A program made the translations under genes and the position numbers. This document shows, piece by piece, positions 51,518 through 64,000 of a stretch of DNA of 64,000 nucleotides (position 1 is the first letter of the stretch; each line of letters opens with the position of its first letter). The notes below the pieces were generated by a model, which did no database searches, was not told the origin of the DNA, and saw only the letters and a list, made by a program, of their open reading frames with translations. The stretch is from the NCBI GenBank assembly GCA_013396525.1, contig VWYX01000746.1, positions 338,783 to 402,782 on the forward strand. Reading direction: 5' to 3'. This DNA comes from Chaetorhynchus papuensis. Lineage: Eukaryota > Chordata > Aves > Passeriformes > Rhipiduridae.

Positions 51518-51523
51518 AAAATT

Positions 51524-51678
51524 TGCTATGGTTTACTTTGCAGGCTCAACTTTGGAAAGCATTTTATGAGTTTTCCTTAATGGTATGAACAGAGAGAGAG
51601 ACAGAGACACACTTTGCTGGGAAATATTCGGGAAGGGCAGCTGGGAGTCGTGTGCTTGGTGGATCTCCGCAGAGGTTC
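51524..51678 (-). repeat. Partial second copy of the neighbouring LTR end
   Basis: It starts TGCTATGGTTTACTTTGC and follows the sequence at 50777-50935 closely, with about nine substitutions and a 4-base indel. Homology fades near AGAGGTTC. It directly abuts the AAAATT duplicate on the right of the 741-bp LTR, giving LTR - TSD - LTR-end. Confidence 0.75.
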
Positions 51679-52889
51679 ACGGGTGCACTGGGAGAGGATG
51701 TGCCTTTCCCTGAGGCACAATCCTTCAGTAGCCACAAGCACAATGATGACTGGCAAATTGCCAGCAAATTACTTCTATTTTAGTTTTTTTTTTCAGTATC
51801 GGTTTCCCAGGTCATTTTTGCCTGAGCAGATGATGAAGTTTGACAGGCTCCATCCAGATTTTTGTTCTGTAAACCGACCAAAAATTCACTTGGAATGTTT
51901 CTGGATGAATCAGAAGAACTGTCAAGGGAAATTCTGGACACAGAATTATGTATGCTACTTTAAACCCACCCTAAAAAAAGCCTAGACTCTGATACATTTA
52001 TGAAACAAATCTATCTTTTTTTTTTCCCTTTTGAAATTAAATCAGTGGAGCAATGACATGGCATGGATTTCTCAAACTACCAAGTGTCCTCCTGCCCAAA
52101 GCAAACTGTCACATAATGCCACATTTCATCAACCCCCTTCAGTCATTCAGAATTTTTCATTATTTTGCATTGTCACATATGAAAATCAAGTGCAAAACAC
52201 CAGTGTCCAAAAATACAAGTTTTATACCAACACCTTTTCGTTTCTATGTGAACAACAAAATTTTTCTGCTCTATTTTAGTAAAATATGCTTAATTTGCTT
52301 CTTATCCTTCAAAATATTGTTTCATTTCACTTCTAGCCTCTCTTTCAAGATATTCTGTTTCATTTCACTTCTAATCCCTCAAATGGCAATGAATATACTT
52401 CATAAGTATTGTGTTCTCCCTTATGAGCAAGTAAAAGCACCTTTAAATTTTTTTTTTTAATTTTTTTTTGGTTAAAGTCAATGTTTTCTTAGAGTTAAAC
52501 AATTCCACAAGAAGGTTATGATGAAAGGGTCTATGAGAAATGAGTAGTCCATTACTCTAACATGTAAGGATATGAGGAAATTACATTGTGGAACTGAGCT
52601 TATCAGAACAAGCTCAGCAATCAAAAGTACTTTTATTTTAGCTGATACAAAGGAAATGTCTTTTAAAAAAATGAACAAATATCCATTATTGGCTGTCAAA
52701 AACTTGTACTGTATGGAAACTGCATTGTGCATGAAAAGAAATATTTAAACATTGATTATATCTTATTCTAATATTATACGTAGCATTTACATAAACACAG
52801 CCAATTGTTATTGCATTCTGTATATTTTAGTTACATATCTCAGAAAATGATATAAAAAGGTGTGCACATATGCACATGGAGCCATATAG

Positions 52890-53027
52890 CACAGAATCAC
52901 TGAATATTTGAGAGGGAAGGGACCTGAAAGGGTCACCGAGTCCAACTCTGAAGTGATTGGCCCACACAGTGATCAAAACCATGACCTTGGTGTTAATAGC
53001 ACCGTGCTCTAATTGAGCTAATCTCAG
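52890..53027 (-). mobile_element. tRNA-Ile/CR1 SINE (TguSINE1-like), minus orientation
   Basis: Read on the minus strand it starts with a tRNA-Ile-like head (GATTAGCTCAATTAGAGCAC, then GGTGCTATTAACACCAAGG around an anticodon-like loop, and GGTTTTGATCACTGTGTGGG at the B-box). It continues into a CR1-like tail (GAGTTGGACTCGGTGACC, TTCAGGTCCCTTCC, CAGTGATTCTGTG). The same composite occurs at 34.8 kb. Degraded box sequences make transcription unlikely. Confidence 0.85.
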
Positions 53028-53499
53028 GTGTCTCCACATGAAATTCATATCACACTGAAAAAATAGTGTTTTCCAGTACAAATTCTATTCCTTTTCAAAT
53101 CCAGCCTCACCTACAACTTGTCTTCCATTCAATGTTAAGACTTTTACTTTCAATGGGATTCAAATAGTGCAGAAGTTTTCCAACTGAATGAATTATTCTT
53201 GGACCATTGTTGATCAAAACCAGATCAACTGTATTTCTTATCAAATATACTTGGCAATTAAGAGGAAAGTGTTCTGTGTGAGACTGCTGTGGCATAACCT
53301 TTGAAAACCATTAGCAGTCAAAAATATTAATGATAATAATTATTATTTTATACCTCATTCACTTTTACAGAGACCTGGAGAACAAACCATTAAAAATGGT
53401 ACGACATTGGTGCATTGCAGTATTTTTAAAATTTCCAGTATAGAACAGACTTCCCTCTACCAAGAAAACGATTCACAGATTCACCTGGATGTCTTCAGC

Positions 53500-53800
53500 A
53501 GGACTGCAGTTAAAATTTTAAAACTACATTAATAACGGCATTTAAAAGATTTAATAATTAATAAGCATATAAGTAATAATTATCCATAATAAATAATTAG
53601 TTATTATGTAATATAATGATACACTCTGGATAGATAATACAATAATGTATAACTTTTATTAATTAATCAAGTTATTGCTAATAGTTAATTAAAATAATTA
53701 ATAATTAATGACTGCAGTTAAAATTACAAAATTACATTAATAAGTGTAGTTAAAATTACAAAAAAAAATAGAAAAAACTCCTGCAGTTAAAAGTACTGCA
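53500..53800. repeat. AT-rich stretch with diverged internal duplication
   Basis: Nearly pure A/T with many TAATTAATAA words. The word GACTGCAGTTAAAATT followed by an ACATTAATAA block occurs at about 53503 and again at about 53709, with a shorter third version (GTAGTTAAAATTACAAA) next to it. This suggests local duplication within a microsatellite-like region. Confidence 0.7.
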
Positions 53801-56800
53801 GACTAAAAATGGCAAAGGTTCAATTTGCTCTTTTTTTTTTTTATTGCCCATTGTTTTGCTCATAAGAACAAACTCAAGGGACTTGGGCCTCAAACAGTTA
53901 TTGCAGAGACTGCTCTTCAAAAGTCTTTATATTTGACAGAAATCAGATCCAAAATTACCAGTCAAGTAAATTGGTGCTAAAATAAACTTCATAAGGTGGC
54001 AGCTGCCCAAATCATTTGAATGAATATCTTGAAAACCCTAAATCAGCTTTAACTTAAAGGTTAACAAACTATGATGTTATCACAGGGATGAGATACATCT
54101 ACAGTTGGGGTGGTGCATCCTTCTCCCCTCCTTGACAGTTAAAGGATTTCATTAGGAAAATGTGTGAAAAAAATTTTCACGCTGAAAAGTTTCATTAGTT
54201 GTCTAGAGGTACATAAACATATCTCTCTTAGTTTTGTATCCACTCATTAGATGCGTTGTTAAGAACTCGTAATCATCATCGGCTTTTTATGTCCACCATA
54301 AATGACTTGAGACAGTAATCCAGAAGCCATAAGGTGAAATTTTCAGTATTTTGTAAAAAAAGAGTCTTTACGTTCTTTCACTCAGTGAAATAAATCATGT
54401 TACTGCTCACTCAGTTCCGCAACAGAGCCACTTATGAGAAATTAATCATAACACAACTATTGACAAATGTGCTATTGATGACTGTGATTGGATCACTGGA
54501 ACAATGCCATGAAACTTTATAGCAAAGAATGCACTGCACGGGCTACAAAACTTTCAACAGATTATTTTGAAGTGTTAAGGTTTATAATGGCATGCACAGA
54601 AGTACCTCTGTTGGTTTGTCACTGACTAAATCCCAACTAGCCTCGTAGGACATCGTTTTCCACTGTTTGAGAAGGAAAAAACACATACGGTCTGTTTGCT
54701 ACAAGTTCTAGACAGGCAGATAAGAGCTTTTGAAAACTACAAAGCATTTGGAAAGGAAAATACATTTTAGCTTGTCCTCAGAAATTATTTGAAAATGGAA
54801 GCTGTCTAAAACCAGAGCAAGATGCCTTTGTAGATGTGTGCACAAAGGTAATGGCATCAAAGGTGATTTAATCTTGTAACCATGGAAACCATATTATTTT
54901 TTTAAAAAGCCAAAGCCTGAGATTATTGAAATTCAGACCAAAATAATTCTCTAATGATATTATCTATCTTTTTTTAGCTGGACGTTTCATCAAAGGACAA
55001 ATCACCATATAGGGAGTCTACCCACAAGCTCTGAAACAAAAACTATCCTACACCCTGAAAATTGAGGGAGAGCTTTTTGGGAGTCAAAATGCTGCCTGAC
55101 TCAGCTCTCTCTGGAGACTCAGTCCTACTTGCCTCAAATTTCAGATGAAAGGTCAGAGCCACACATACTGTGCAAATTCAATACCTTCGTTTAGGCATCT
55201 TAATGCACATTGGGAAGTGAAAAGATTAACAAAAGGACCCTGTGATTTCCTTGATTGGGCCTCTTCCACCCTAATTGAAAGTACAATGACATTTCTGCAT
55301 CGTGTCTATTCTCCCACTGAAACAGGGAGGATGTCTCTAAAAAGACAACGGGTTATTGAAGCAGAAATATCTCACACCCAGGAAAATTTTGAATAGTATC
55401 TGATGAAATATGACATCTTTGAAAAATGACTGTGGAACATCTAGAAAAATCTTTGTTCGTGAGATGAGGTACCCTGCGTCATGGGGAACAGCTGGAGACA
55501 AAATGGGTCGGTCATAGATGCTTTTCTGTGAGAAAATTAGACCTAAAATTACTGCCTGGAGTGGCAAATTCTTAGAGTATTCATTTGCTCTGCTGCTTGC
55601 AAGATTTATGGTCACATGAAGGTCCTCACAATTTAATTTATGCAATGTATGAGGGCTCATAGGAAACACAAAATAATAGGCTGTTGAATTACAACTGTTG
55701 AAATGTTTTGAATAAAAGACAAATACAAGTAGATTTTTCCAGAATCAGAGAAAACCCAGCACTTCATGATTTCTAGAGGAACAGACAGTCAAAAATAAGG
55801 AACTGTAAGCTAAGAGTAAATAACACCCACCTGTGTACCTGGAGTTAGTGGCCATGTGTGAAGTAGGGTTCAAAAATACCTATTTAGAACTACAAATTAC
55901 AAAAAAATACAAAATACCCATTTAAAATTACTTTTTTAAAAGAGTTACAGCTTTTTGAGGCTCATTTACAGATAATACTTAGGGAGTATCAGTAACATGG
56001 TCATGAAAGGTGTCAGGGTAAGACTTGAGGACCTAAAGCTGCAAATACATCAGTAGGACCTCCTGAAATAATTAAGAACCTAGCTGTGTGGCATTTTTAT
56101 TTTATAATCTCATTTTTTTCTGTGTTTTCTTTGTGCAGCCTGACACAGAGGCTGAATTATGCACTCTTACACCCACAAAGTCTTAACTCCTTTGTGAAAA
56201 TACACATCAGTAATTTACCTTCCCTTTGTAAAGACATCAGCATTTACTACAGCAAGGGCAGGACATCACAGTAGCTGGTCATTAATGCCTAAGCATTCGT
56301 TTAATTACCAACAAATCAATAAATTTAGCATTTAGAAATAGTTTGAATAGTTTGTTTCATCGTTTCAATTTTTTTCAGAGACAGAAATAAACGTCACACT
56401 TTGATTTCACCACAAAGAACACAGTGATACCACTGCACACCAAACATTTAACAATTCAACAGCCAAAAAAAACCACCCTAGAAAAAACTAGAAACCCTTA
56501 TGAAATATATTTCCTAAGCAGCAACTTATTACTGTGTGATTCTCAAAGTCTTGTGTGAAGCTGGCGAACACAGGGGTCAAGAACTTGATGAAACATATTT
56601 ATAACTGATCTACAAAATGTTCGGCAAAGCCAAATAAAATGAAGCATAGACTGGAGGAACCAATGGCAAGGTGAGTAAAACAAATAACAATATTTAGTTC
56701 CAGGACTCATTCTCAGCATCTGAGTGTTTCTGGCAGACTTTTGGATGAGTTAGACACAAAATAAAGGAAGACACAGTTTTTACAAAATCCAGCTTCAGGG

Positions 56801-59800
56801 ATTAGAGATATGAAGGTAAAGCATTCTCAGAAAAGAGCAGGCTTTCACGTCAAAGCTACTTTGTGATAAGTTTTAGGTCATTGTGGTCTCAGAGCTGCTA
56901 CACCCCTCAGGGAAAGAATGGATTAATAACATGCAATAATCTGAGAACTATGGAGAAGGAGTGCCTTGATCTCTGATCTCTGGCTGGAGTATGTCCCACT
57001 CTGGGATGTGGAGCAACCAGAGGTGATTCCAAGATTACGGCCAAACCATCTTCATATGAATTATCAGGCATCTCATTCCATTCTTATAACTTTAAGGACC
57101 AATTTTAAGGCTTTTTCATAGGTTTTGGCTTGATCAGGAGGCTTCCCTGGCAATGGAAGCAAGGTAAGCCACCCCTGGCAAGAAGTTGACATTCCACAAA
57201 GGCAGTGAATCCACACCAAAATAAATATACCTGGGGACATTTTAAGGAGCTGTATTTAGGAGCCTGGCTTTGTGGGGACATAAGTCTTGGGAGCCGAAAT
57301 AAGCCCAGTATTCCATCTTCACTTTTTAAAAGGTTCTGATGATTCAGCTGTTGCAGAATTGCGTATTTTTGAGCTACAGAAGATATCCAGATACCTTACG
57401 CTACCGATTGTTCCCAAAGCTAAGGAAAATAATTTATTTCAGAAAATTAAAGGTCAAAAACGACTGACTCAGTAGAGACAGTAGAGTAACAGACCAGTGT
57501 CCAAATCATCACTCTGCATATTATCAACTTTTTTCTAATTTTTATGTAACTGATTGCAATAAATAGGTTGACAATAGTAAAAATAAGCATTAAAAAAAAA
57601 GAAAAGGAAAAAGAAGAAAGAGAAGATGATGCTTGTAGCTTGCGTTAAAGAAACCTCAGTCAGTCCTGATCTAATTAAGGATACTTTTCAAGAGTACTCC
57701 CTCATAATGAAAATACAAGCCTTCCCCTGAAATGCTGCCAGGGAAATGTTCCTCTGGGATTATAATTGTCTCCAGCAGCAGAGAATTAGGCTAACTGGTG
57801 CCCCAAGTGGTTTTCCCCTAATGAATTTTGCTTCTTTGTTTTGCTTCTTTGTTTTACTTCTTGTTTAGATGTTTAGATTTCCTTAGGTCTTCGCCATTGT
57901 CCCTCCCCCAGAACATATGTTCTGCCAAATGTGGGGGAAGCTGTATTTTGGGTTGCAATGGCAGGCAAATGCTACATTACATAAGTTAGTTCTTAAAACA
58001 TTAGCCTTATTACAAAGAGAACCTGAAATGCACACTGAAAGTTTAGTGAAGGCAGAAAACAACAGTGAACGTAGAAACAGTAAGGCAACAGTATTTTGGA
58101 AAGGTTCAGTTCGTTCATTCCAAAAGTTGTGTGCAAGAAACTAATCAAGCAATTTATTCCAAACTACAGAATAAAAGTGTTGTGCATAGCACTGCTAAAA
58201 ATGGGCTTTCCTCGGTGTTTTAAGCCTCCTTTTTGCCTAGCTAAGGTGAGCTGGAAAACACTTGTGCTCAGAGCTGTCCACCACTTCAGCCAGAGGATTG
58301 CAGGGTGTGGAAGGTATTAGTCAAAGCTTAGAGTCATGATGACCATGGCACCTGCAGGAGAAAGCTGTCAAGATATTTTTAAATGGCCTGACAAGTTCAT
58401 CAGCAGTGACTGATTAACCAGAGCAAGCTGAACTAGACCCAAACCCCAGTCCCATGGGAAATATTGTCATCAGATTAAGAAGGATCTCACCCACTCTTTA
58501 AAAAATCTGCCTTCTATCATCAGACATTTAAATAAAAATATTTAACTACACCCTTTGGTAGGTGTACTTTAGGTCACAGCTGAGCAGAAATGCACATGCA
58601 TCTGGGAACCAATCTCTAATTTCACAATTGCACTTTTTCAGATGGCTCCTTCTACTTTTTTTTTAAATAGAAGACCGACGTGTACTAACAGGAGGCATAA
58701 CTATTTATCCTTCTGTTGTAATGAACAGCTTTGTACATTATTTATGGGTTCTGTCACTTCAGGCTCCTATACAAGAGCAGTGCTAAATCCACGGGGTAGC
58801 TTTGGTGCCAGAATTACACAGAGTCTCAAAATCCTCAGTCAATGCCACCCACCCACCAGATGCTTAAAGATGTCTAGTTATGAGAAACAACACAGAATAA
58901 TAAACAACCTTAATATCACAACAGATTTTTAAAACAGTGCAATTCTACACGGAATTAATGCAGGAAAGCTCCTAATCAAAAAGGCTGGCACTTGTCTCCT
59001 GAGCCACTTGGAATATGCATGCCACATGCTTTACAATTACTAGATACTAGGAATATCTCAGTTTCATCAGAATATATTTCTGTTTAGTGTTGTTGAGTGC
59101 ACATGGCAACAGCCTCCTGGCTGGGTGGTGCAGAGACAGGAACACATAATAATTAAAGCAGACCAGTCTGGGGAGGGGGAATTAAAAGCAGCATCACTTG
59201 ACTGACACCACAGGGTGTGTTTGGGGGAGTGCTGGTGTTTTTTTAAACTCCTATGAATCTTTAACACACATCAGTTTTACAAAAGATCATGAGTGTGGTT
59301 AAAAATGGTCTCCTCCAAGTTTTTTTCCTCTAATACAAGTTATTTTTGAAACGGAAGAAAATGTTCGCCTTTGTGAATAAGGGTATGCTCCATACAAACA
59401 CTCATGCAAGATCTGTGCATTTTGCTTTGTGTCCCTTTCACTTTTTTTCTAGAAGTCCTCCAACATTTTCTTTCCAGGTGAAGCTGGAAGATGCTGGAAG
59501 TAACAGTATTTAGAGCAGTGATGAAACCTTGATGCTAACTTCCCCTAGCCTTCACTGAGCTTTGGACTCTCAGTGACTGGTTCAAATAGTCACTTTATAA
59601 AATGTGATTATTTGTACACAAAAATACACAAACACACATACCAGGGAAAAAACAGGGTTCATAAAACATCGTTTAGAAAATGTGTTTCCATTCCAGAATT
59701 CACCTTATTCCAAAGAATCTCTTGATGAGATAGAACAAGCTTCAGTCCATGATCTCTCACACCCCTCATGTGGATTCGCTTTTAAACAATAAAGTTTTGT

Positions 59801-62800
59801 TCAGGGCCACACCACCCACAGCAGTAACTCCTTGCACAGCATTCCAGCATTTGTGCTTTCAGCCAGTGCAGGAACAATTGGGAAAAGGCAACATTTATTC
59901 AACTTTCAGAATACAGATGAGTCTTCAGACAAGTTCACTCCAGCTTCAAAACCCACTCTTACTCCTACCGGAGCTGATGAAAATTATACCAGAAACAATA
60001 ACGAGCTTTTTCTTTTAAACCCTCGTTGCATGTACTCACTCCAAGGTTGCCTTAATGCAAGAGACACTCAGTGGCACAGGTAATTGTGCAGAGCTCTGCA
60101 GAGTTCATTCCAGACTGTTATGTGCTTTGCTTGACAAGGAAAGCAATGGCAAAGTTCTGCGTCACTTACTCAAATCTAGAATTTCACAGCAATTTTTAGA
60201 AACGAGATTAATGTTTAAAAGTGTCTACTCCTGAAAATCAGAAGTACAAGAGTGTGAAAAATCTAACTGGCTAATGGTGTAATAAACTACCTGGGTTCCA
60301 GTGAAAGCCAGACCAATAAATTAATAGATGCTGCAGTGTTGAGTAGGCTGCATCGATTTCCAGTTTTTCTCATAGTACATACTCTCCCTGCTTTATGCAC
60401 AGGTACATTAAATAGAAACTGAGATCATGGACCCAGGGACTCCAAATATCACCAAGCATCACAAAAAGAAGCACTTGTAAAGTAAAATATTGATAGACTA
60501 GTTGAAGTGTCTTGTGTATTTGAAATAAAGTTAATGTTATATATATATTCACCTAAGCCATCGTCAGCTGAATCATTTTGTCTATAAAATACAATATTTT
60601 ATCAGTTTGTCCCACTAAGTTATATTTTCTTGATACATCATTTATCCTCTTTATTTTTCTGGTTTTGCTGTCATGTAAGGCCTGAAATATTTAGGCAGAG
60701 ATGCAGCCTGACTCCATTCCAAGAGCTGCCACTGCCCCAAGTCTTTGACATGGTGGATTAGGATTCTTTGATCCTAAGAAAAGTAGAGCCCAGTTCATAG
60801 AGCCAAGGACCACGTGGCTCAAGCTGCAGAAACGGCATCCTGCGCTGGGAAAAGACTAAATTCTGTAGGTTTTTTCAGATAAATCTATTGCCAGGCTGAA
60901 CCACAGAACCTGACCAACTGTCAGGAAAGCGATAAAGGTAAAAGCATATGTATTTTAATTTTATGTTAAATTACATATTTAGCTCATGCACCTCTTCAAT
61001 TTTTTCCTCACTGAACTGTTAAAAGCATCTTCACAGTGACCTTCACTGCTGTATTGTCACAGTAACTAGTAATGATTAATTTTGTCATATGAATAATGTA
61101 ATTTCTTATGGATAGCAAATCTTCTACCTGATAATCACTTCTAGGTTTTGAGGATTTATGTTCTACAGCACATCAATCAGAAAATGGCAGAAAATGGGTT
61201 TAGTTCAATCCAAGTGAAAGCAGTCAAGTCTTCCTAAGTCTACTGTATTTCCCATGCACATCTCTATAAAGTAGGTAGGTGCCAGGTAGTTAAAAAAATT
61301 CCAATAAATCCAGGTCAGTCCTGGATTGACAACTAAAATGTTGTGTCACTTTCTGAGAAAATTCTTAGGGAAATTATTTTGGGCGAGTCGTTACTCAAAG
61401 AATTCAATATTTAGTGTCATCAACCATATTGCTTATATTTTGCTTGTCCAAGTAATCCTGAAATAACAAGGAACAAATACTCTTTTAATTCCATTTAACT
61501 TCTGACTATTCTTCTTTTGGTCAGGGAACAAGGCGTGACCCAAACTCCTACAGTGGTTTTAGGATTCAGCATTTAGCACAAATTGCCTGCTGGCTTAGAA
61601 TTTAACTTCTCTGACTTTCCCAGTTCCTAGAAAGGGCATTTATTCAGGAGGAGATTAAGTAATTTTTCCTTAATTGTTATATCAAAACTGTAAAACACAA
61701 GAGCTAAGCAGCAGCTTATTTACATACCAAAAGCTGGAGGCTGGTCTGTTGAAAAGTGTGTTAAATCCCCCAAAGCTTTCAACAAAGACTGGGCTGCAGC
61801 CTGAGAAATGTCTGAATCTATTTAGCACTTTCAGAGGAAAGCATAAGGAGCAAAGAAAAACCAAGGAAAATGTTTGGATTTCAACTTCCAGTATTTGGGT
61901 TTGCAAATAACTTCTTCTTCTAGAGACCAAGCACAGCTCTAGAGCACAAATGTTCCTGAATCATGAAAATGCTGGGCTTTGTTTAGATTCCCAAGATGGA
62001 GAGCCAAGCTCAGATTTAAATGTGCAAATATTGAACGCCATCAGAGCATTTCTATTTACCTGAAAATTTAATTCCCTGAAGAAATATTACAGCTTCGGGG
62101 ATATATGCTACTTCTAATTGCATTTATGAGCCAACTAACAAAACCAAACTCCCCAAAATAACTTCTAATGAACAAACTACTCAGACTGGATGAAAGTTTC
62201 AGCAACTAGACCTCAATTATTGATATGCAGGCCCAACACAAGGCAATCTTAGCTAACTCTGTGGAGTGGGATGGAGCAGGAAGTCTCCTATATTTTTAGG
62301 TGAATGTCAGAAAAGGTATTTTAACAACTATTAGTCTTAGAGCCTGAAGTTTCCAGGAGGTTTATGAAGCACCAACACAGTTCCACAGTTGTCCCAGGGT
62401 GGGAAGATGATCTCCATCATTAAGGCTTCTTCAGGGATCATTAAAGCTTCTCCAGGCAGCACTGAAAATCCAGAAATTCTGATGAAGACATTTAGGACAG
62501 GGATAAATTTCATACTCCCTTAAGACTGACCTAGAAAAATTGCCATTGTGCATTGAGGAGCTGGGATTGAAAAATATTATTGAAGTATGGAGACAACCCC
62601 ATTTAGGCAGGTACCAGCAAGTCATGCACGCACACACACGCCTGACAGAATATTTGCATATTTCTATTTCAGTCACAGGACAAAGATGTTCAGGCCTGTC
62701 ACAGATAACAACCTATTACTGTTTTTTTCCTTGGCCCCAAAGTCATATCTACCATTATTTGACTTCATTCAACCTGATCTTCATCAGATTTCAGGCTTAA

Positions 62801-64000
62801 GTTTTAATATTTTTCTTTACTTTTTTTTTTAATTTAGAAGGAGCAAAAAAAAAAGAGAAGTACTACTTCTCTAGAGACTCCCCAAGCCTCTCTAATCTCT
62901 CTCTAATCACAGAAAGTAAAAATGATTCTCAGGTTTTAAGACACCTAATGTAAAGAGGGGATACTTCTACCAGCCCCAAATCTGCTGGCAGGGATGAAGC
63001 CCGGGAATGCCTCAGGGATCCAATGCTTCCAAAACCATCCTTTATTTCTGGCTAGGGAATTATGTGCCAGGACCTGACAGCCCCAGAAGCCCCAGCTCCC
63101 TGCCAAACAGAGATAAACAGTTATCTATTGCACAAAAATGAAAGGAATCTGCTGCACTTGAAAATACTTCAGTGACGTAGCAACCAGGAATAAGTTACTT
63201 GCACTTGGAATTTTCCCCTCTTTGATGTCTTAACACGTCGTACCCAGGAAATCAGATAAACAAGCAACTCAGTGGGAGCCATTTCAACAAATCTGCCCAT
63301 AAAATTGTGAAAGCTGAGTTACAGTTCAGGTGCAGTATTTGGAAACAGGATATTTTAATAATTCTGTCATACCAAGATTAAAACTTCAAGACATTAAAAC
63401 TCATCTTGCTTTCAAAGAGTTTGATTACCACTTTTATTCTTTGCTTCCAGATCTGGACATGTTTTTAAAATATCAGTTAATTGTTCTGACACATTTCTAA
63501 GGGGCAGACAAAACAACCTGGATTAAAAAAAACAAACAAACAAAAACCAACCAGAATTACAGTTGATGACTAAATATAATTAATTTGGGAGACTTACTCA
63601 AAATTTCCATGCCTACAAAAAAATATGATTTATGTCCATCAAACATATATGATTAATTAATTTTCTAAGTTATATAAATTAAGCACTATCTTCTAGCAGA
63701 AGAGAGTGTTTTGTGTCTCTTACACAAGACCAAGGTCAGATGACCTGTAACAGATAATAGCAGTGTTGAGTAATTCATAAGAAAGACATAAAACTATTTT
63801 TGCCAATCTTTTTTCCAGTCACCTCTTAGATTAAAATGTATTATACCTGTATACTAGAACAGATTTTTATTGATCTTACCCTGAAAATCAACCTTATGCT
63901 TATTACCCTGCTGGATCTGGAAATTTTTACCAACATTGGTGTAAAATCCCAAATTTTCATGACAGGACTTTCTCTGGTAAACATCTTTTATGAATAGCAC

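Larger units (their letters stand above)
51679..64000. other. Distal upstream intergenic region
   Basis: Apart from the SINE at 52.9-53.0 kb and the AT-rich stretch at 53.5-53.8 kb, this is ordinary AT-rich intergenic DNA with short poly-A/T runs (e.g. 52.45, 53.83, 57.59 and 62.82 kb). None of the short open frames resembles a known protein, and no RNA gene was seen. Confidence 0.75.

Noticed and set aside
52940..53027. tRNA-Ile gene
   Set aside because: The tRNA-like head has a degraded B-box and runs straight into a CR1-type tail, as also seen at 34.8 kb. It is a SINE, not a tRNA gene.
1..64000. CRISPR array, operon, phage or toxin-antitoxin content
   Set aside because: There are no spaced direct repeats and no prokaryotic gene organisation. 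The window is clearly vertebrate nuclear DNA.

Overview
This is vertebrate nuclear DNA, most likely from a songbird (passerine). Three things support that: short-exon, long-intron gene structure; fragments of the avian CR1 LINE; and two copies of a SINE with a tRNA-Ile-derived head joined to a CR1-like tail, the architecture of the passerine family TguSINE1. There is no bacterial, viral or CRISPR content. The species cannot be named from sequence alone. A 430-base run of N (10531-10960) is an assembly gap.

One gene is certain: the 5' part of SPON1 (F-spondin, a secreted extracellular-matrix and axon-guidance protein) on the minus strand. Exon 1 (41177-41399), exon 2 (33795-33901) and exon 3 (6000-6133) join in frame with canonical splice sites. 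Together they encode the signal peptide and most of the N-terminal Reelin-like (Reeler) domain, about 154 codons. The spondin domain and thrombospondin repeats lie beyond the left edge, since no fourth exon was recognised in bases 1-5999. Intron 1 is 7275 bp, intron 2 is 27661 bp and intron 3 is at least 5999 bp.

The promoter is a GC- and CpG-rich, TATA-less island at about 41.25-42.37 kb, with a long purine/pyrimidine-skewed tract just upstream of the start codon. A second GC-rich patch at 36.33-36.70 kb lies inside intron 1. It abuts an LTR-like element that carries two perfect hairpins.

The region to the right (42.4-64 kb) lies upstream of SPON1 and shows no convincing gene. It holds a cluster of endogenous-retrovirus LTRs between 46.8 and 51.7 kb: a 438-bp LTR with 4-bp target duplications, a 371-bp LTR, a 429-bp LTR, and a 741-bp LTR followed by a partial second copy of its end. 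The 371-bp LTR has a same-family, same-length partner in the opposite orientation inside SPON1 intron 2 (12.57-12.94 kb). Another 388-bp LTR with perfect 6-bp target duplications lies in intron 3 (3.71-4.10 kb). The rest is AT-rich intronic or intergenic DNA with microsatellites, homopolymer runs and a few CR1/SINE fragments.

No new gene system was found. The points most worth checking are possible regulatory effects of the LTR cluster and of the intronic GC island on SPON1, the odd duplicated LTR end at 51.5 kb, and the hairpin-bearing element at 36.7-37.4 kb.
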